From: UBA10347 sp905182135
GTDB lineage: Bacteria > Actinomycetota > Acidimicrobiia > Acidimicrobiales > UBA10347
Direction: 5' to 3'
Assembly: GCA_963925805.1 (NCBI GenBank)
Contig: CAWUSE010000001.1
Span: 168,972-232,971 of the forward strand
DNA: 64,000 bases
Part shown: positions 17,143 to 26,178 of the stretch, in pieces
Layout: the number at the start of each line of letters is the position of its first letter
How positions within the stretch are numbered: the first letter of the stretch is position 1
Program-made: the position numbers and the translations under genes
The notes under the pieces: model-generated
What the model was told of the DNA's origin: nothing
The model's input: the letters and a program-made list of their open reading frames with translations, nothing else
Database searches by the model: none

Positions 17143-18749
17143 CACATTTCCTTGGGGGCAGAGACGCCTACGAGGTCCAGGCCGGTGGTCAGTCCAATAC
17201 GTGCCGCCTCGATAAGCCACAACCGGGCCTGAGTCAGCTCGGGGCTTACACCTTCGCCCACGACGTAACAGTCGTGGTAAAAGCCATGGAAAGCCGCCGC
17301 CATTTCGCGCAACCAAGTGGTGATCTTGTGGGGAGCTCGTTCCCGAGCGGCACTACCGACGACTTCGTCAAAGGTACTCAAAACTCGTAATATCTCGAGC
17401 TCGCGCCTGTCTATGAGCAAACTCAAATCGGCTTCGAAAAGTGGGGCACGGGCGCGACCTTCTGACTCGGCGTTATTGGCCAGCTGGTTGATCCGAGCCG
17501 TTGCGTACTGCACGTAGTGCACGGGGTTGTCCATGCTTTTCTTTGCAAGCGCTCGCAGGTCGACCTTCTGTTTGGTATCCATTGACTGAGTTAAGAAGGT
17601 GTACCTCGCTGCATCGGGGCCCACCTCGTCGACCACTTCGTCGAGCGAGACCATGTCGCCCAGACGACCAGACATCTGGAGCTCGACTCCATCGCGTTCA
17701 AGCGACACGAGTTGGGTGACAATGACTTCGAGAGCGTTGGGATCATTGCCGAGAAACTCCATCGCAGCCTTCATCCGCGGGATGTAGCCGTGATGGTCCG
17801 CGCCCCAAACATTGATTAGCTGATCGGAGCGGCTGAACTTGTCTCGGTGATAGGCGATGTCGGGTGTGAGATAGGTGAAGTCACCATTGGCCTTGATGAG
17901 AACCCGATCCTTGTCATCACCAGCCTCGGTCGTCTTGAGCCAGGTCGCTCCGTCGGCCTCAAACACCATGCCGCTTGCCCTCAGCTCGTTGAGCGCATCG
18001 GGCACGCTGCCGTCGGCGACAAGTGACCGCTCCGAGAACCACACCTGGTGGTTCACGTTGATCTTGGCGAGTGTGTCCTTGTGGCTCTGCAATGCTCGGG
18101 CATATCCCCATTCGAGCGGGTCGGCATCGTCAGGCATCTCGGCAGCCCACTCGATCAGGTACTGACCGTGGTAGCCGTTCTCTGGCACCTCGCCGCCGCG
18201 TTTGCGCGCCGCTAGCGAGTCGGCAAACAAAGTCATTTGTACGCCCCGGTCGTTTAAGTAAAACTCGGACGTGACTTGATACCCAACAGCTGCCAGCAAG
18301 CGAGCGACCGAATCGCCGTACACCGCCCCTCGGGCATGGCCAGCATGCAATGGCTTGTTCGGATTCGCACTCACGAACTCGACGTTCACGTGTGTACCTG
18401 CACCGAAATCATGGCGGCCGAAGTTCTCGACACCGGCCTCAACCACATGAACAAGTTCATCGAATAGCCACGTATCGAAGAGTCGGAAGTTCACGAACCC
18501 GGGGCCAGCGATCTCGACTGCTTCGACATGAGACGGCAAGTTGGCGTTCAAGAGATCGGTCATCTCGGCCGCAAATGCTCGCGGGTTTGAGCGGTCCGCT
18601 AGCTTCCAATTAGCCAAGGCGGCGTTGGATGACCAGTCACCGTGCTCGCGATGGGCTGGGCGCTCGAGCCCAATAGAGCCGGCGTCAACCTCGAGACCAA
18701 GGGCGCTGAGCGTGCCAGCGAGCGCATTGGTCAACCGCTCACGAATCAT
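17142..18749 (-). CDS. argS: Arginyl-tRNA synthetase
   Basis: Class I aminoacyl-tRNA synthetase charging tRNA-Arg, 535 aa. The N-terminal additional domain (about 1-85) precedes the catalytic signature EFVSANPNKPLHAGHARGAV (HIGH-type HAGH). The KMSK-equivalent is degenerate (MSGRLGDMVSLDEV), as in many ArgRS, and the DALR anticodon domain ends in LVGVSAPKEM. A TACGCT box ends 7 nt before the ATG. It leads the argS-lysA unit. A tRNA-Arg(CCG) gene lies about 8.5 kb away on the plus strand. Confidence 0.97.
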   Translation of the reverse strand: MIRERLTNALAGTLSALGLEVDAGSIGLERPAHREHGDWSSNAALANWKLADRSNPRAFAAEMTDLLNANLPSHVEAVEIAGPGFVNFRLFDTWLFDELVHVVEAGVENFGRHDFGAGTHVNVEFVSANPNKPLHAGHARGAVYGDSVARLLAAVGYQVTSEFYLNDRGVQMTLFADSLAARKRGGEVPENGYHGQYLIEWAAEMPDDADPLEWGYARALQSHKDTLAKINVNHQVWFSERSLVADGSVPDALNELRASGMVFEADGATWLKTTEAGDDKDRVLIKANGDFTYLTPDIAYHRDKFSRSDQLINVWGADHHGYIPRMKAAMEFLGNDPNALEVIVTQLVSLERDGVELQMSGRLGDMVSLDEVVDEVGPDAARYTFLTQSMDTKQKVDLRALAKKSMDNPVHYVQYATARINQLANNAESEGRARAPLFEADLSLLIDRRELEILRVLSTFDEVVGSAARERAPHKITTWLREMAAAFHGFYHDCYVVGEGVSPELTQARLWLIEAARIGLTTGLDLVGVSAPKEM

Positions 18750-18756
18750 GCCAGGA

Positions 18757-18762
18757 AGCGTA
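18757..18762 (-). promoter_or_regulatory. Putative -10 box (TACGCT) of argS-lysA
   Basis: TANNNT ends 7 nt before the argS ATG, consistent with a leaderless mRNA. Confidence 0.5.
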
Positions 18763-18933
18763 TTCGAGGTAGTCCGGATTCGTCGCGTTAGTGAGCGCAG
18801 CGAACAGCACGCTCCTCATCTTGTCCAAGCTGAGCACATTCGAGCTGAATGCATCCGAGCTTCTGGGGACTTGTTGCAACCCCAGCAGTCCAGCGTTTAC
18901 GCCTTGTGAAGGGCCTAGTAGTCGAATTGGGCG

Positions 18934-20340
18934 TTAGGCGCGGATAACGCCGTCGGCGATCGCAGCGGCGGACACTGCTGGGGCTACTGCTTGGAGTACT
19001 CGGGGATCGAATACCGAGGGGATGATGTAGTCGGGCGCGAGATCGTCGCCGACTACCGATGCAATATTTTCGGCGGCGGCCAACTTCATCGACTCGGTGA
19101 TGTCGGTTGCGCCAACGTCAAGCGCACCACGAAAAATACCGGGGAACGCCAGCACATTGTTGATCTGGTTTGGATAGTCGCTGCGGCCAGTAGCCATGAC
19201 TGCGGCCAAGCCGTCGGCAGCTTCGGGCGTGATCTCGGGATTGGGGTTCGCCATGGCAAAGATGATCGGATCAGCAGCCATACCGCGAAGGTCAGCGGCG
19301 GTGAGCACGTCGGGTGCGCTTACGCCCATGAACACGTCGGCGCCCACAATGACGTCTTGCAGGCTGCCGACGCGGCGGTCACGGTTCGTGTTTGCGGCGA
19401 ACCATTCCTTGACCGGGTTCAGGCGGTCGCGGCCCTGATAGATCGCTCCAGTTGAGTCCACGCCGATGACCTCGCCGACACCGGCACTCAACAGGATCTT
19501 GCCAATGGCAACACCAGCGGCACCAATACCTGAGATCACGACCGAAATGTCGGACATATTCTTGTCAACGATCTTCAGCGAATTCCAAAGTGCTGCAAGC
19601 GCAACCACGGCCGTGCCGTGCTGATCGTCGTGGAATACCGGGATGTCGAGGGATTCCTTCAGGCGTTGCTCAATTTCGAAGCACGCTGGAGCCGCAATAT
19701 CTTCCAGGTTGATGCCACCAAAGCTCGGCGCAATACGTTCGACCGTTTCAATGATCTCTTCGATGTCAGTTGTGTTCAGGCAAAGAGGGAACGCGTCTAC
19801 CCCAGCAAACTCCTTGAACAGCAGTGCCTTGCCTTCCATAACTGGCATGGCTGCCTCGGGGCCGATATTGCCAAGGCCCAACACAGCGGTCCCGTCGCTG
19901 ACGATGGCAACCGTGTTCTTGCGAATCGTGTACTTGTATGACTTAGAGACGTCCTCGTGGATAGCCATACATACGCGGGCCACACCTGGGGTATAAGCCA
20001 TCGAGAGATCGTCGCGATCCCCGACCGAGCAGAGCGCCAGCGTTTCAATCTTTCCCGCCTCGTGCATGCGGAATGTGCGATCGAACCAATCTAACAACTC
20101 GACATTCTCCAGACTTTCAACGGCCGCGACGATGCGCTTCTGGTGATCTTCGTCACGAGCATTAACGCAGATGCTGCGTTCTAGCGAGGCGCCTTTAGCC
20201 TCGAAGCCTTCGACGACAGCGATGTTGCCACCAGCGTCGCCAATCGCTGACGCCAGCGCACCAAGCACGCCAGGTACGTTGCGAAGCCGCACACGCAATT
20301 GAATTTGAAATGCCGCAGTAGGAGCAGTTGGAACAGCCAT
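18934..20340 (-). CDS. NAD(P)-dependent malic enzyme with N-terminal ACT domain
   Basis: Oxidative decarboxylation of malate to pyruvate. About 468 aa. An ACT-like domain (about 10-85: VRLRNVPGVLGALASAIGDAGGNI) precedes the malic-enzyme catalytic core (YTPGVARVC, VSDGTAVLGLGNIGPEA, PVFHDDQHGTAVV) and a Rossmann NAD-binding domain (ISGIGAAGVAIG). The ACT fusion suggests allosteric control by a small ligand, probably an amino acid. ATG 20340 is preferred to an upstream TTG because a TACCCT box ends 8 nt before it. Confidence 0.93.
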   Translation of the reverse strand: MAVPTAPTAAFQIQLRVRLRNVPGVLGALASAIGDAGGNIAVVEGFEAKGASLERSICVNARDEDHQKRIVAAVESLENVELLDWFDRTFRMHEAGKIETLALCSVGDRDDLSMAYTPGVARVCMAIHEDVSKSYKYTIRKNTVAIVSDGTAVLGLGNIGPEAAMPVMEGKALLFKEFAGVDAFPLCLNTTDIEEIIETVERIAPSFGGINLEDIAAPACFEIEQRLKESLDIPVFHDDQHGTAVVALAALWNSLKIVDKNMSDISVVISGIGAAGVAIGKILLSAGVGEVIGVDSTGAIYQGRDRLNPVKEWFAANTNRDRRVGSLQDVIVGADVFMGVSAPDVLTAADLRGMAADPIIFAMANPNPEITPEAADGLAAVMATGRSDYPNQINNVLAFPGIFRGALDVGATDITESMKLAAAENIASVVGDDLAPDYIIPSVFDPRVLQAVAPAVSAAAIADGVIRA

Positions 20341-20348
20341 GGGCGGCA

Positions 20349-20354
20349 AGGGTA
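20349..20354 (-). promoter_or_regulatory. Putative -10 box (TACCCT) of the malic enzyme gene
   Basis: TANNNT ends 8 nt before the ATG at 20340. It supports that start over the TTG three codons upstream. Confidence 0.45.
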
Positions 20355-20685
20355 GTTATCCCAGTAGAAAAGCGGTGGCGGAAGAACGTGCTCATTTTCA
20401 GTCGTGCAAGGCGAACATCCAACAAACACTCTTCCGTGCCAACTGAACCATCACACACTAATCCAACCCGTAGTCGGAACGGGCAGTGCCGAAAAGGCAC
20501 GCAGCGTTGTCGGTTTCCATCCGCAGCGTCGGCTCGTCGACCCAAAGCAGCTAGGCAGTAGAGCTGGGAACAAACGGCGAGAGATCCAACTCAATGATCT
20601 CTTTACAGCGATCCTCTAAGGACTGAGTGCGCTCTGCAGGCAAGCCAGGTCAAGCGCCCCTGCGGTGACAACGCCGGAGAAAGCC

Positions 20686-20720
20686 CCACACTGGAGGCGC
20701 CTTCGACACCTCCAGTGTGG
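20686..20720 (-). terminator. Strong terminator hairpin of the TadE-like operon
   Basis: A perfect 12-bp stem (CCACACTGGAGG / CCTCCAGTGTGG) with an 11-nt loop, 12 bases past the stop of the 58-aa frame. On minus it is followed by GGGGCTTTCTCC; the U-tract is weak, as is common in actinobacteria. Confidence 0.7.
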
Positions 20721-20731
20721 ATAAAGCGGTT

Positions 20732-20908
20732 TCAGGCGTCTTCGGCTGATTGTGAATTGTAGGTGACTTCGACTTTAAGGTCGTGGAGAACGCTCTGCGG
20801 CTTCCTTTTTCGGACAGCCCATTTGCCAACTCGTAGCGCTAGTCCGTCATTAGCTTTCAGCAGGACGGAACCGGCGTGCCCTATTTTCTTAAATAAGACA
20901 TATGCCAT
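20732..20908 (-). CDS. Small basic hypothetical protein (58 aa)
   Basis: An ATG-to-TGA frame of 58 codons (MAYVLFKKIGHAGSVLLK...), with a basic centre (KWAVRKRKPQS) and an acidic tail (SAEDA). It fits between the second TadE-like gene and a 12-bp terminator hairpin that starts 12 bases after its stop, which is the main support. A GATAAC box lies 8 nt before the ATG; no Shine-Dalgarno is seen. I do not recognise the family: it lacks the Flp prepilin signature, so it is not an obvious pilin. It may be an accessory part of the pilus locus. Confidence 0.5.
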   Translation of the reverse strand: MAYVLFKKIGHAGSVLLKANDGLALRVGKWAVRKRKPQSVLHDLKVEVTYNSQSAEDA

Positions 20909-20989
20909 ATTGCAGGGTTATCTCGCCCAGCTCTTCTTCACCGGCAACCACCCCTTAGGCGGCTACATCGAACTAGAGCGGCTGGAAAT

Positions 20990-21616
20990 CTAGAGCGGCT
21001 CGAAATACAGCGCAAAGACCGCCCGATCCTCAAGATTGAATACTCTGGAGTCGATGCCAGTAGTCGTATCGTGCACCGAGCTGATGTAGACACCCAGAAA
21101 TGCGCCAGCATCTGATCGGCGATTCAGCGGGCACCACGCAGCGTCGGGCGCCGAAGGGGTGCACGTGACGCTGCCATCGGGCAAGGTCACGCTGGCAAAG
21201 GTTTCCGAGGCCAGCGATCCGAGGATTGCGGCGTCATAGGAATTGCAGACGTTCTCTATGCTTTGCTCACCGCAGCCTGCAGGGGGCGCGCCGTTGGCGT
21301 TCGTCGGGTCACTCCTGAAGACGATGATTCTGGCAAGGCCATCACCATCTGCCAGGGCGTTCCCGTAGTCGGACCGCAGCGTGTCGAGTATCCGGAAGTC
21401 TGTGTTACGAGCATCACCTGCTAGGGCGCCAACACGAGCAGCGGATCGAGCTGCAGATGACGACGTCCGAGAAGCGGAATAGCCGAGGCCCGCATCGAAC
21501 ACGACAAGCAAGAGTGCAATAAAAAGAGGAATCGCAATAGCGAACTCGACAATAGCTGCGCCTCGGTCATCGCTAGCGCGGCGGTTCCTGAGGTACTTCA
21601 GGTAAGACCTCATCAC
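20990..21616 (-). CDS. TadE-like pseudopilin/pilus assembly protein
   Basis: 208 aa. The N-terminus has basic residues then DRGAAIVEFAIAIPLFIALLLVVFD, the prepilin-like cleavage/Glu+5 and hydrophobic helix of TadE-type minor pilins (about residues 17-42). The remainder is an extracellular domain with paired Cys (CGEQSIENVC, CTPSAPDAAWC). It overlaps the preceding TadE-like frame (GTG ATG around its TGA). Its role is probably envelope assembly of the Tad/Flp pilus encoded divergently at 22560-27146. Confidence 0.85.
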   Translation of the reverse strand: MMRSYLKYLRNRRASDDRGAAIVEFAIAIPLFIALLLVVFDAGLGYSASRTSSSAARSAARVGALAGDARNTDFRILDTLRSDYGNALADGDGLARIIVFRSDPTNANGAPPAGCGEQSIENVCNSYDAAILGSLASETFASVTLPDGSVTCTPSAPDAAWCPLNRRSDAGAFLGVYISSVHDTTTGIDSRVFNLEDRAVFALYFEPL

Positions 21617-22244
21617 AGTGCTCCGCTGGTTTCGAGCGCTTGCAGGCTATTGGCATCAACTCGAAAATCGAATTCAAAGAAAATTTGGTTGATAATTGGC
21701 TCGTAGTTGGCCCGGACGTACACGCCCAAGAAGCTAATCTCGCCGCCGGTCACTCGGTCCGCTGGGCACCATTGGGTGCCCAGGCCACCAGGGCATCCAT
21801 AGGCACCAGGGTCCAGGTTGAACCGGCCTGTATCGGCATTTGGGCGGAACACATTGCAAACGTCCGGTTGAGGGCTGCCGTCGATGCAACCCGCAGGTAT
21901 CGGTGAGCTACCGTTTTCAGCCTTGTAGATAACGACATATTCGATGCCGGCGGCATCAGCGCCACGACCAATCAGTGGCGCATGCTCAAGTAGTCCGCAT
22001 CGGCGCTCGTGCCTGCGACTGCGCCACGACGGGCAGCATCGTCAACAGCATTGTTCACCGCACTTCGCGCTCGAACAGCGAAACCGCCTTCGGGGATGCC
22101 GAATATCAGAGTAAAGAGGGCCACCAAGATAATGGCGAATTCGACCATCGTCGCACCGCGGCCCGAGGGGTGACGGCGTGTGACCGCAGCTACAGGAGAC
22201 CTCACAGATCTCTCTATGGGTCGACGTCCAACATTGTTAAACAC
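21613..22244 (-). pseudogene. TadE-like gene interrupted by a single-base frameshift
   Basis: The N-terminal part (21972-22244) reads through GRGATMVEFAIILVALFTLIFG, a TadE signature and membrane helix, then stops at TGA 21972-21974 after DADYLSMRH. Shifting frame by one base there restores a continuous C-terminal domain (IGRGADAAGIEYVVIYKAENG... to 21613) that parallels the neighbouring TadE protein, including its Cys pairs (PAGC, DVCN, YGCPGG, WCPADR). Inserting one G in CACTGATTGG would join the parts into about 210 aa. It is either a recent inactivation, a recoding event or a sequence error. The GTG start is the only one that includes the basic leader. Confidence 0.8.
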
Positions 22245-22314
22245 TTTTGTCGGTTCTAACTAGTTTCAAATAGAACAAACGTTCGAACTGCAGGGCAGAA
22301 TTATAGATACCACT

Positions 22315-22364
22315 GCCCTTATTGGGTACAATTCTGGCGGCCCTTATTGGGTACAATTTTGGCG
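22315..22364. repeat. Two-copy 25-bp tandem repeat upstream of cpaB
   Basis: Copies at 22315-22339 and 22340-22364 differ at one base. Each holds TTATTGGGTACAAT, in which ATTG/CAAT form an inverted half-site and TACAAT resembles a -10 box. It may be a doubled operator or promoter. Confidence 0.85.
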
Positions 22365-22447
22365 GCGAACAGGCCGATCAGCTAAAGACCGCAACTCGGG
22401 CGATGCAATGAATCCTCCGGAACCACTCTCCTTAATCCCAAGTCGGC

Positions 22448-22461
22448 CGATAGATCTATCG
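22448..22461. promoter_or_regulatory. 14-nt palindrome, candidate operator of the pilus operon
   Basis: CGATAGATCTATCG is a perfect dyad about 100 bases upstream of cpaB; a further TCTATCGA half-site lies 13 bases downstream in direct orientation. Confidence 0.4.
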
Positions 22462-22559
22462 AACAGGTCTATCGACGCCCGACACAATGAACGACCATAA
22501 ACACATCTTGGCGTCTAGCGGTAAACCCTCAACTTACGCCCCCTCTCCCTGGAGCATCC

Positions 22560-23639
22560 ATGTTCTCGAGATCCAAAAAGACCGAAGAAGTAATCGATCC
22601 GATGGCAGAACCATCTAAACAGCGCAGCCCAATGGTGATGGCCGCGCTAGCTGGCCTGTTGGCTATTGCTGGCGCATTTTTACTTGTCTTGTTCCTCACC
22701 AATGGTCAAGATGGAACCGCTGCTTTTGACAGCAACGGCGAAGCCATATCGGCCCCGGCCGAGGCGAACCGCCAGGTACTCGTCGTTGTTGAAATGATCC
22801 CTCGAGGTACCTCGGTGAGCGAGCTCGTCGCAGCCCCTACCGTCTACCTCTCGGCCCGCGCAGTGCCCGAGCAGTTCGTAGCTGCAACGGCCATCGCGTC
22901 GGTCGCAGAACTCCAGGAACTCGATGGGATGATCCTCTCATCCGATGCGCTCCCTGGCGAGCAACTGCTGCGAGGCCGCTTCCGCGACCCAAACGACTTC
23001 GAGTCGAATGCCGATACGTTCCTCGAGAACCAGGTTGATATCGAGATCCCACCAGGCCACCACGCGATCGTGCTCGACCTTCCTGCGAGGAGCGCACTTG
23101 GCGGTCTGTTGCGCAAGGGCGAACTGGTCACGGTGATTGCCAACGCCCGAATCACCCCGACACTAAATGGTCAACCCAGTCGTGAGATCTCAGTGGTGGT
23201 CTTGAATTCGGTCGAGGTGCTCAACGTCGACTCAACACTTGAGGTCGCCGGTCAGGTTTCCTCTAGCTTCGACACCGTCGGGGTCGCCAGCCAGGGCAGT
23301 TTCCGGGTGACCCTGGCCGTATTACCAACCGAGCTCACCGACCTCACCTTCGCTATCAGCTACACCGACATCATGTTGGCAACTGCCATCCCTGGTCTCG
23401 AGAACGAAGGCACCCCTCGGGCTGCCACATGGATGCGACAGATCATGGGCGATGACGGCATCTGGCTCGAACAGCTCGAAGATGGCAACATAATCCCCTT
23501 GATTGAAATATTCCCTCCCATCACCGAAGAGGGAACCAGTATCGAAGTCGAACTCCCCGAACAAGGATCTCCACCTGCCACAAACGTCGGCGACGACGGA
23601 ACTGATTTGGCACCAGAAGACAGCGCTGGAGACTCATGA
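22560..23639 (+). CDS. cpaB: Flp pilus assembly protein CpaB/RcpC-like
   Basis: 359 aa. A cytoplasmic N-terminus, one membrane helix (about 27-48, MAALAGLLAIAGAFLLVLFL), then SAF-like domain sequence (VVVEMIPRGTSVSELV... GEQLLRGRF) and an RcpC-like domain (PPGHHAIVLDLPARSALGGLLRKGELVTV). It is probably part of the periplasm/envelope-spanning pilus base. A Shine-Dalgarno (TGGAG) lies 6 nt before the ATG. First gene of the plus-strand operon cpaB-cpaF-tadB-tadC; no cpaE/tadZ, prepilin peptidase or Flp pilin gene is visible in the window. Confidence 0.85.
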   Translation: MFSRSKKTEEVIDPMAEPSKQRSPMVMAALAGLLAIAGAFLLVLFLTNGQDGTAAFDSNGEAISAPAEANRQVLVVVEMIPRGTSVSELVAAPTVYLSARAVPEQFVAATAIASVAELQELDGMILSSDALPGEQLLRGRFRDPNDFESNADTFLENQVDIEIPPGHHAIVLDLPARSALGGLLRKGELVTVIANARITPTLNGQPSREISVVVLNSVEVLNVDSTLEVAGQVSSSFDTVGVASQGSFRVTLAVLPTELTDLTFAISYTDIMLATAIPGLENEGTPRAATWMRQIMGDDGIWLEQLEDGNIIPLIEIFPPITEEGTSIEVELPEQGSPPATNVGDDGTDLAPEDSAGDS

Positions 23640-25264
23640 AGATATTCAAGAAAAGCGCAGAGGTCGGCGACGGGGTCGCTGAATCATCTAGCGTCCCGTC
23701 CTCAGCGAGCGATCCTGCGGAAAACGACATCACTAATCTCGTCGACTGGTACCTCAACCCAGACGACCCATCGCCGATGGTCGACCCGCAAGCTGCCCAG
23801 ACAAATAGCCTCGCCGGGCCCGTCGAGGTTCCTTTGCCAGCACCTGCGGGTACTGGCACCATCGCGTACACCCCAATCCCGGCTGCCAATCCAAGCGATG
23901 CACTGCAGCCAGTTCCGGCTGCAGCAGCAGCCGGCGAGAATTCTCCCATCCAAGTCGAGCAGCCGCAGCTAAGCGAAGACCTCAAAGAGCTCAAGCGCAC
24001 TGTCAAAAACTCGCTTACGACCCGCCTAGGTTCACTTCTCTCTGACAGTTCGATTTCTGAAGAACAGCTTCAGGAAAAGGTCGTCGAAGGTCTAGCCGGC
24101 GTCCTGCTCACCCAGGACACTTCGTCCTATAGCGAGGCTCAGCTCGATCAGCTCGGCGACGAACTACTCCACGATATTCTCGGTCACGGACCAATCGAAC
24201 CGTTGCTCGAAGACCCGCTGGTGACAGAAATCATGGTGAATGGCCCGAACCAGGTGTTCGTGGAACGTGCCGGCAAAATCTATGAGACCAACGTTCGATT
24301 TGAGTCCGACGCTCAGGTGCGCCGAGTCATCGACCGCATCGTGAGCCGCATCGGTCGCCGCATCGACGAATCATCTCCAATGGTTGACGCTCGTCTTCCG
24401 GACGGCTCACGCGTAAACGCCATCATCCCGCCACTGGCGGTCGATGGCCCTTCCATCACGATTCGTAAGTTCTCCAAGACGGCCCTGACCGAACAAGACC
24501 TGGTTGCATACAAAACCTTGACCTGGGAGTCAGTTGGCCTGCTGCGAGCCTTTGTTGCTGGCAAGCTCAACATGTTGATCTCAGGTGGTACTGGTTCCGG
24601 TAAGACCACATTGCTCAACCTGTGCTCAAACTTCATCCCCGAAGGCGAGCGCGTTGTCACAATCGAGGACTCCGTTGAACTTCGCTTGAACCAGCGCCAT
24701 GTGGTGCGGCTCGAATCTCGCCCGCCAAACATCGAGGGCCGAGGCGAAATCGCTATTCGTGACCTCGTAAGGAACTCCCTGCGTATGCGTCCTGACCGCA
24801 TCGTTGTTGGTGAGTGTCGTGGCGGCGAGGCCTTGGACATGCTCCAGGCCATGAACACCGGTCACGACGGCTCTCTCACCACATTGCACGCCAATAGTCC
24901 TCGTGACTGTGTTGCTCGTCTCGAGACGCTCGTGCTGATGGCTGGAATGGACCTTCCTATCCGGGCAATTCGTGAGCAGATTGCATCGGCGATCGACATA
25001 ATCGTGCAACTCAGCCGCCTGCGCGACGGTACCCGTCGGGTTACACACATAACCGAGGTAGTCGGCATGGAAGGCGAGACCATCACATTGTCCGACATCT
25101 TCCTGCTCGAGACCCGGGGCATCGACGAACACGGCAACTACATCGCAGAGCTCAAGCCAACTGGCTTGCGTCCAATGGTGGCAGAACGCCTCGCCGATCA
25201 TGGCATTGAGCTGCGGTCTTCGTTGTTCGGCGATCCAATGGCAACGGAGATTGGTTTAGGGTGA
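23636..25264 (+). CDS. cpaF: Tad/Flp pilus ATPase CpaF (TadA)
   Basis: Secretion ATPase energising pilus assembly, 542 aa. A Pro/Ala/Asp-rich N-terminal extension (about 1-110) precedes the GspE/PulE-like core. Walker A GGTGSGKTT is near residue 316; the Asp box and Walker B lie around RMRPDRIVVGECRGGEALDMLQAMNTGHDG, with the His box TTLHANSP. ATGA overlap with cpaB. It is cytoplasmic and docks on the TadB/TadC membrane platform encoded next. Confidence 0.96.
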   Translation: MKIFKKSAEVGDGVAESSSVPSSASDPAENDITNLVDWYLNPDDPSPMVDPQAAQTNSLAGPVEVPLPAPAGTGTIAYTPIPAANPSDALQPVPAAAAAGENSPIQVEQPQLSEDLKELKRTVKNSLTTRLGSLLSDSSISEEQLQEKVVEGLAGVLLTQDTSSYSEAQLDQLGDELLHDILGHGPIEPLLEDPLVTEIMVNGPNQVFVERAGKIYETNVRFESDAQVRRVIDRIVSRIGRRIDESSPMVDARLPDGSRVNAIIPPLAVDGPSITIRKFSKTALTEQDLVAYKTLTWESVGLLRAFVAGKLNMLISGGTGSGKTTLLNLCSNFIPEGERVVTIEDSVELRLNQRHVVRLESRPPNIEGRGEIAIRDLVRNSLRMRPDRIVVGECRGGEALDMLQAMNTGHDGSLTTLHANSPRDCVARLETLVLMAGMDLPIRAIREQIASAIDIIVQLSRLRDGTRRVTHITEVVGMEGETITLSDIFLLETRGIDEHGNYIAELKPTGLRPMVAERLADHGIELRSSLFGDPMATEIGLG

Positions 25265-26178
25265 ACGACCCAGCACTGATTGGTGGCGTGGCCATGCTCC
25301 TTGCCGCGTTCTTCATCGGTTTCAAGCTAGTGGCACCGGACCTGAAGAAAAAGGGGCAGAACTCGAGTCCTGCGCGAGCGTTCACGAACGCCAAAGCGCG
25401 TATGGTCACCTCAGCCTCGGATCTAGTCGAGAACCGCTCGGGCAACAAGCTGCAGTCCAAGCTGGAAAAAAGCGGAAGCCAACTACGTTCAGGCGAATGG
25501 CTGCTCGCTGTGATTGTAGCCACCGTGGTTCTTGCCAGTTTGGGGCTGGTGCGTGGCGGCGCAGGTGTAATTGTCCTCATGCTCATTTTTGTGCCTATTG
25601 TGTCCTGGATTTTGCTCAACCGCAAGATTCAGAAGCGCCAAGAAGCCTTCGCTGACCAACTGCCAGACCTTCTCCAGACGTTGACATCCTCACTGCGTTC
25701 TGGCCAGAGCCTCACCCAATCCATTGCGGGAATAGCACCCGATATGCCCGCGCCTACTGGCGACGAGCTGCGTCGCGTAGTCATCGAAAACCGTATTGGC
25801 CGCGACCTGATCGAATCGTTTCAGGATCTCGCTACTCGAATGGACAGTGTGGACTTCGACTGGGTCGTGCGAGCGATCGAGATCAACTACCGCACTGGTG
25901 GTGACCTTTCGGTGATCCTGCGTCGTCTCGACGGAACTATTCGTGCTCGCAACCAGGTTGCTGGCGCAGTCCGAGCCCTCACAGCCGAAGGTCGTATATC
26001 TGGCATCGTGCTCGGAGCGCTGCCACCGGGTCTGATGTTGGCCGTTCAATTTCTCAATCCCGAGTTCATGGCGCCTATGTTCAGCACCCCGACCGGCAGG
26101 CTCCTGCTTGCCATCGCCGGCGTTCAGCTGTTCGTCGGGATTATTTGGCTATCTCGTATGGCGAGGTTCAAGTTCTAA
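25261..26178 (+). CDS. tadB: Type II secretion F-domain protein TadB
   Basis: 305 aa inner-membrane platform protein. An N-terminal membrane segment, a pair of helices around residues 80-120, the GspF/T2SF domain with LPDLLQTLTSSLRSGQSLTQSI (about 140-160), and two C-terminal membrane helices. The GTG start overlaps the cpaF stop by 4 bp (GTGA). Confidence 0.92.
   Translation: MNDPALIGGVAMLLAAFFIGFKLVAPDLKKKGQNSSPARAFTNAKARMVTSASDLVENRSGNKLQSKLEKSGSQLRSGEWLLAVIVATVVLASLGLVRGGAGVIVLMLIFVPIVSWILLNRKIQKRQEAFADQLPDLLQTLTSSLRSGQSLTQSIAGIAPDMPAPTGDELRRVVIENRIGRDLIESFQDLATRMDSVDFDWVVRAIEINYRTGGDLSVILRRLDGTIRARNQVAGAVRALTAEGRISGIVLGALPPGLMLAVQFLNPEFMAPMFSTPTGRLLLAIAGVQLFVGIIWLSRMARFKF

Larger units (their letters stand above)
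20341..20731. other. Non-coding interval between malic enzyme and Tad locus
   Basis: About 390 bases with no supported gene. It contains the malic-enzyme promoter, a GTGCC-gaaaa-GGCAC hairpin at 20486-20500 and the strong terminator hairpin at 20686-20720. Confidence 0.6.
22245..22559. other. Divergent regulatory region of the Tad locus
   Basis: 315 bases separating the minus-strand TadE operon from cpaB. It contains a two-copy 25-bp tandem repeat (22315-22364), a 14-nt palindrome (22448-22461), and two TCTATCGA direct repeats at 22455-22462 and 22468-22475. It ends with the cpaB ribosome site. Confidence 0.7.

Noticed and set aside
17143..17316. 58-codon N-terminal extension of lysA
   Set aside because: Lies within argS, is Arg/Gly-rich and not LysA-like; ATG 17142 has a ribosome site and stop-start overlap.
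20763..20993. 76-codon plus-strand frame after the TadE gene
   Set aside because: Antisense to the 58-aa frame that is better supported by operon position and terminator.
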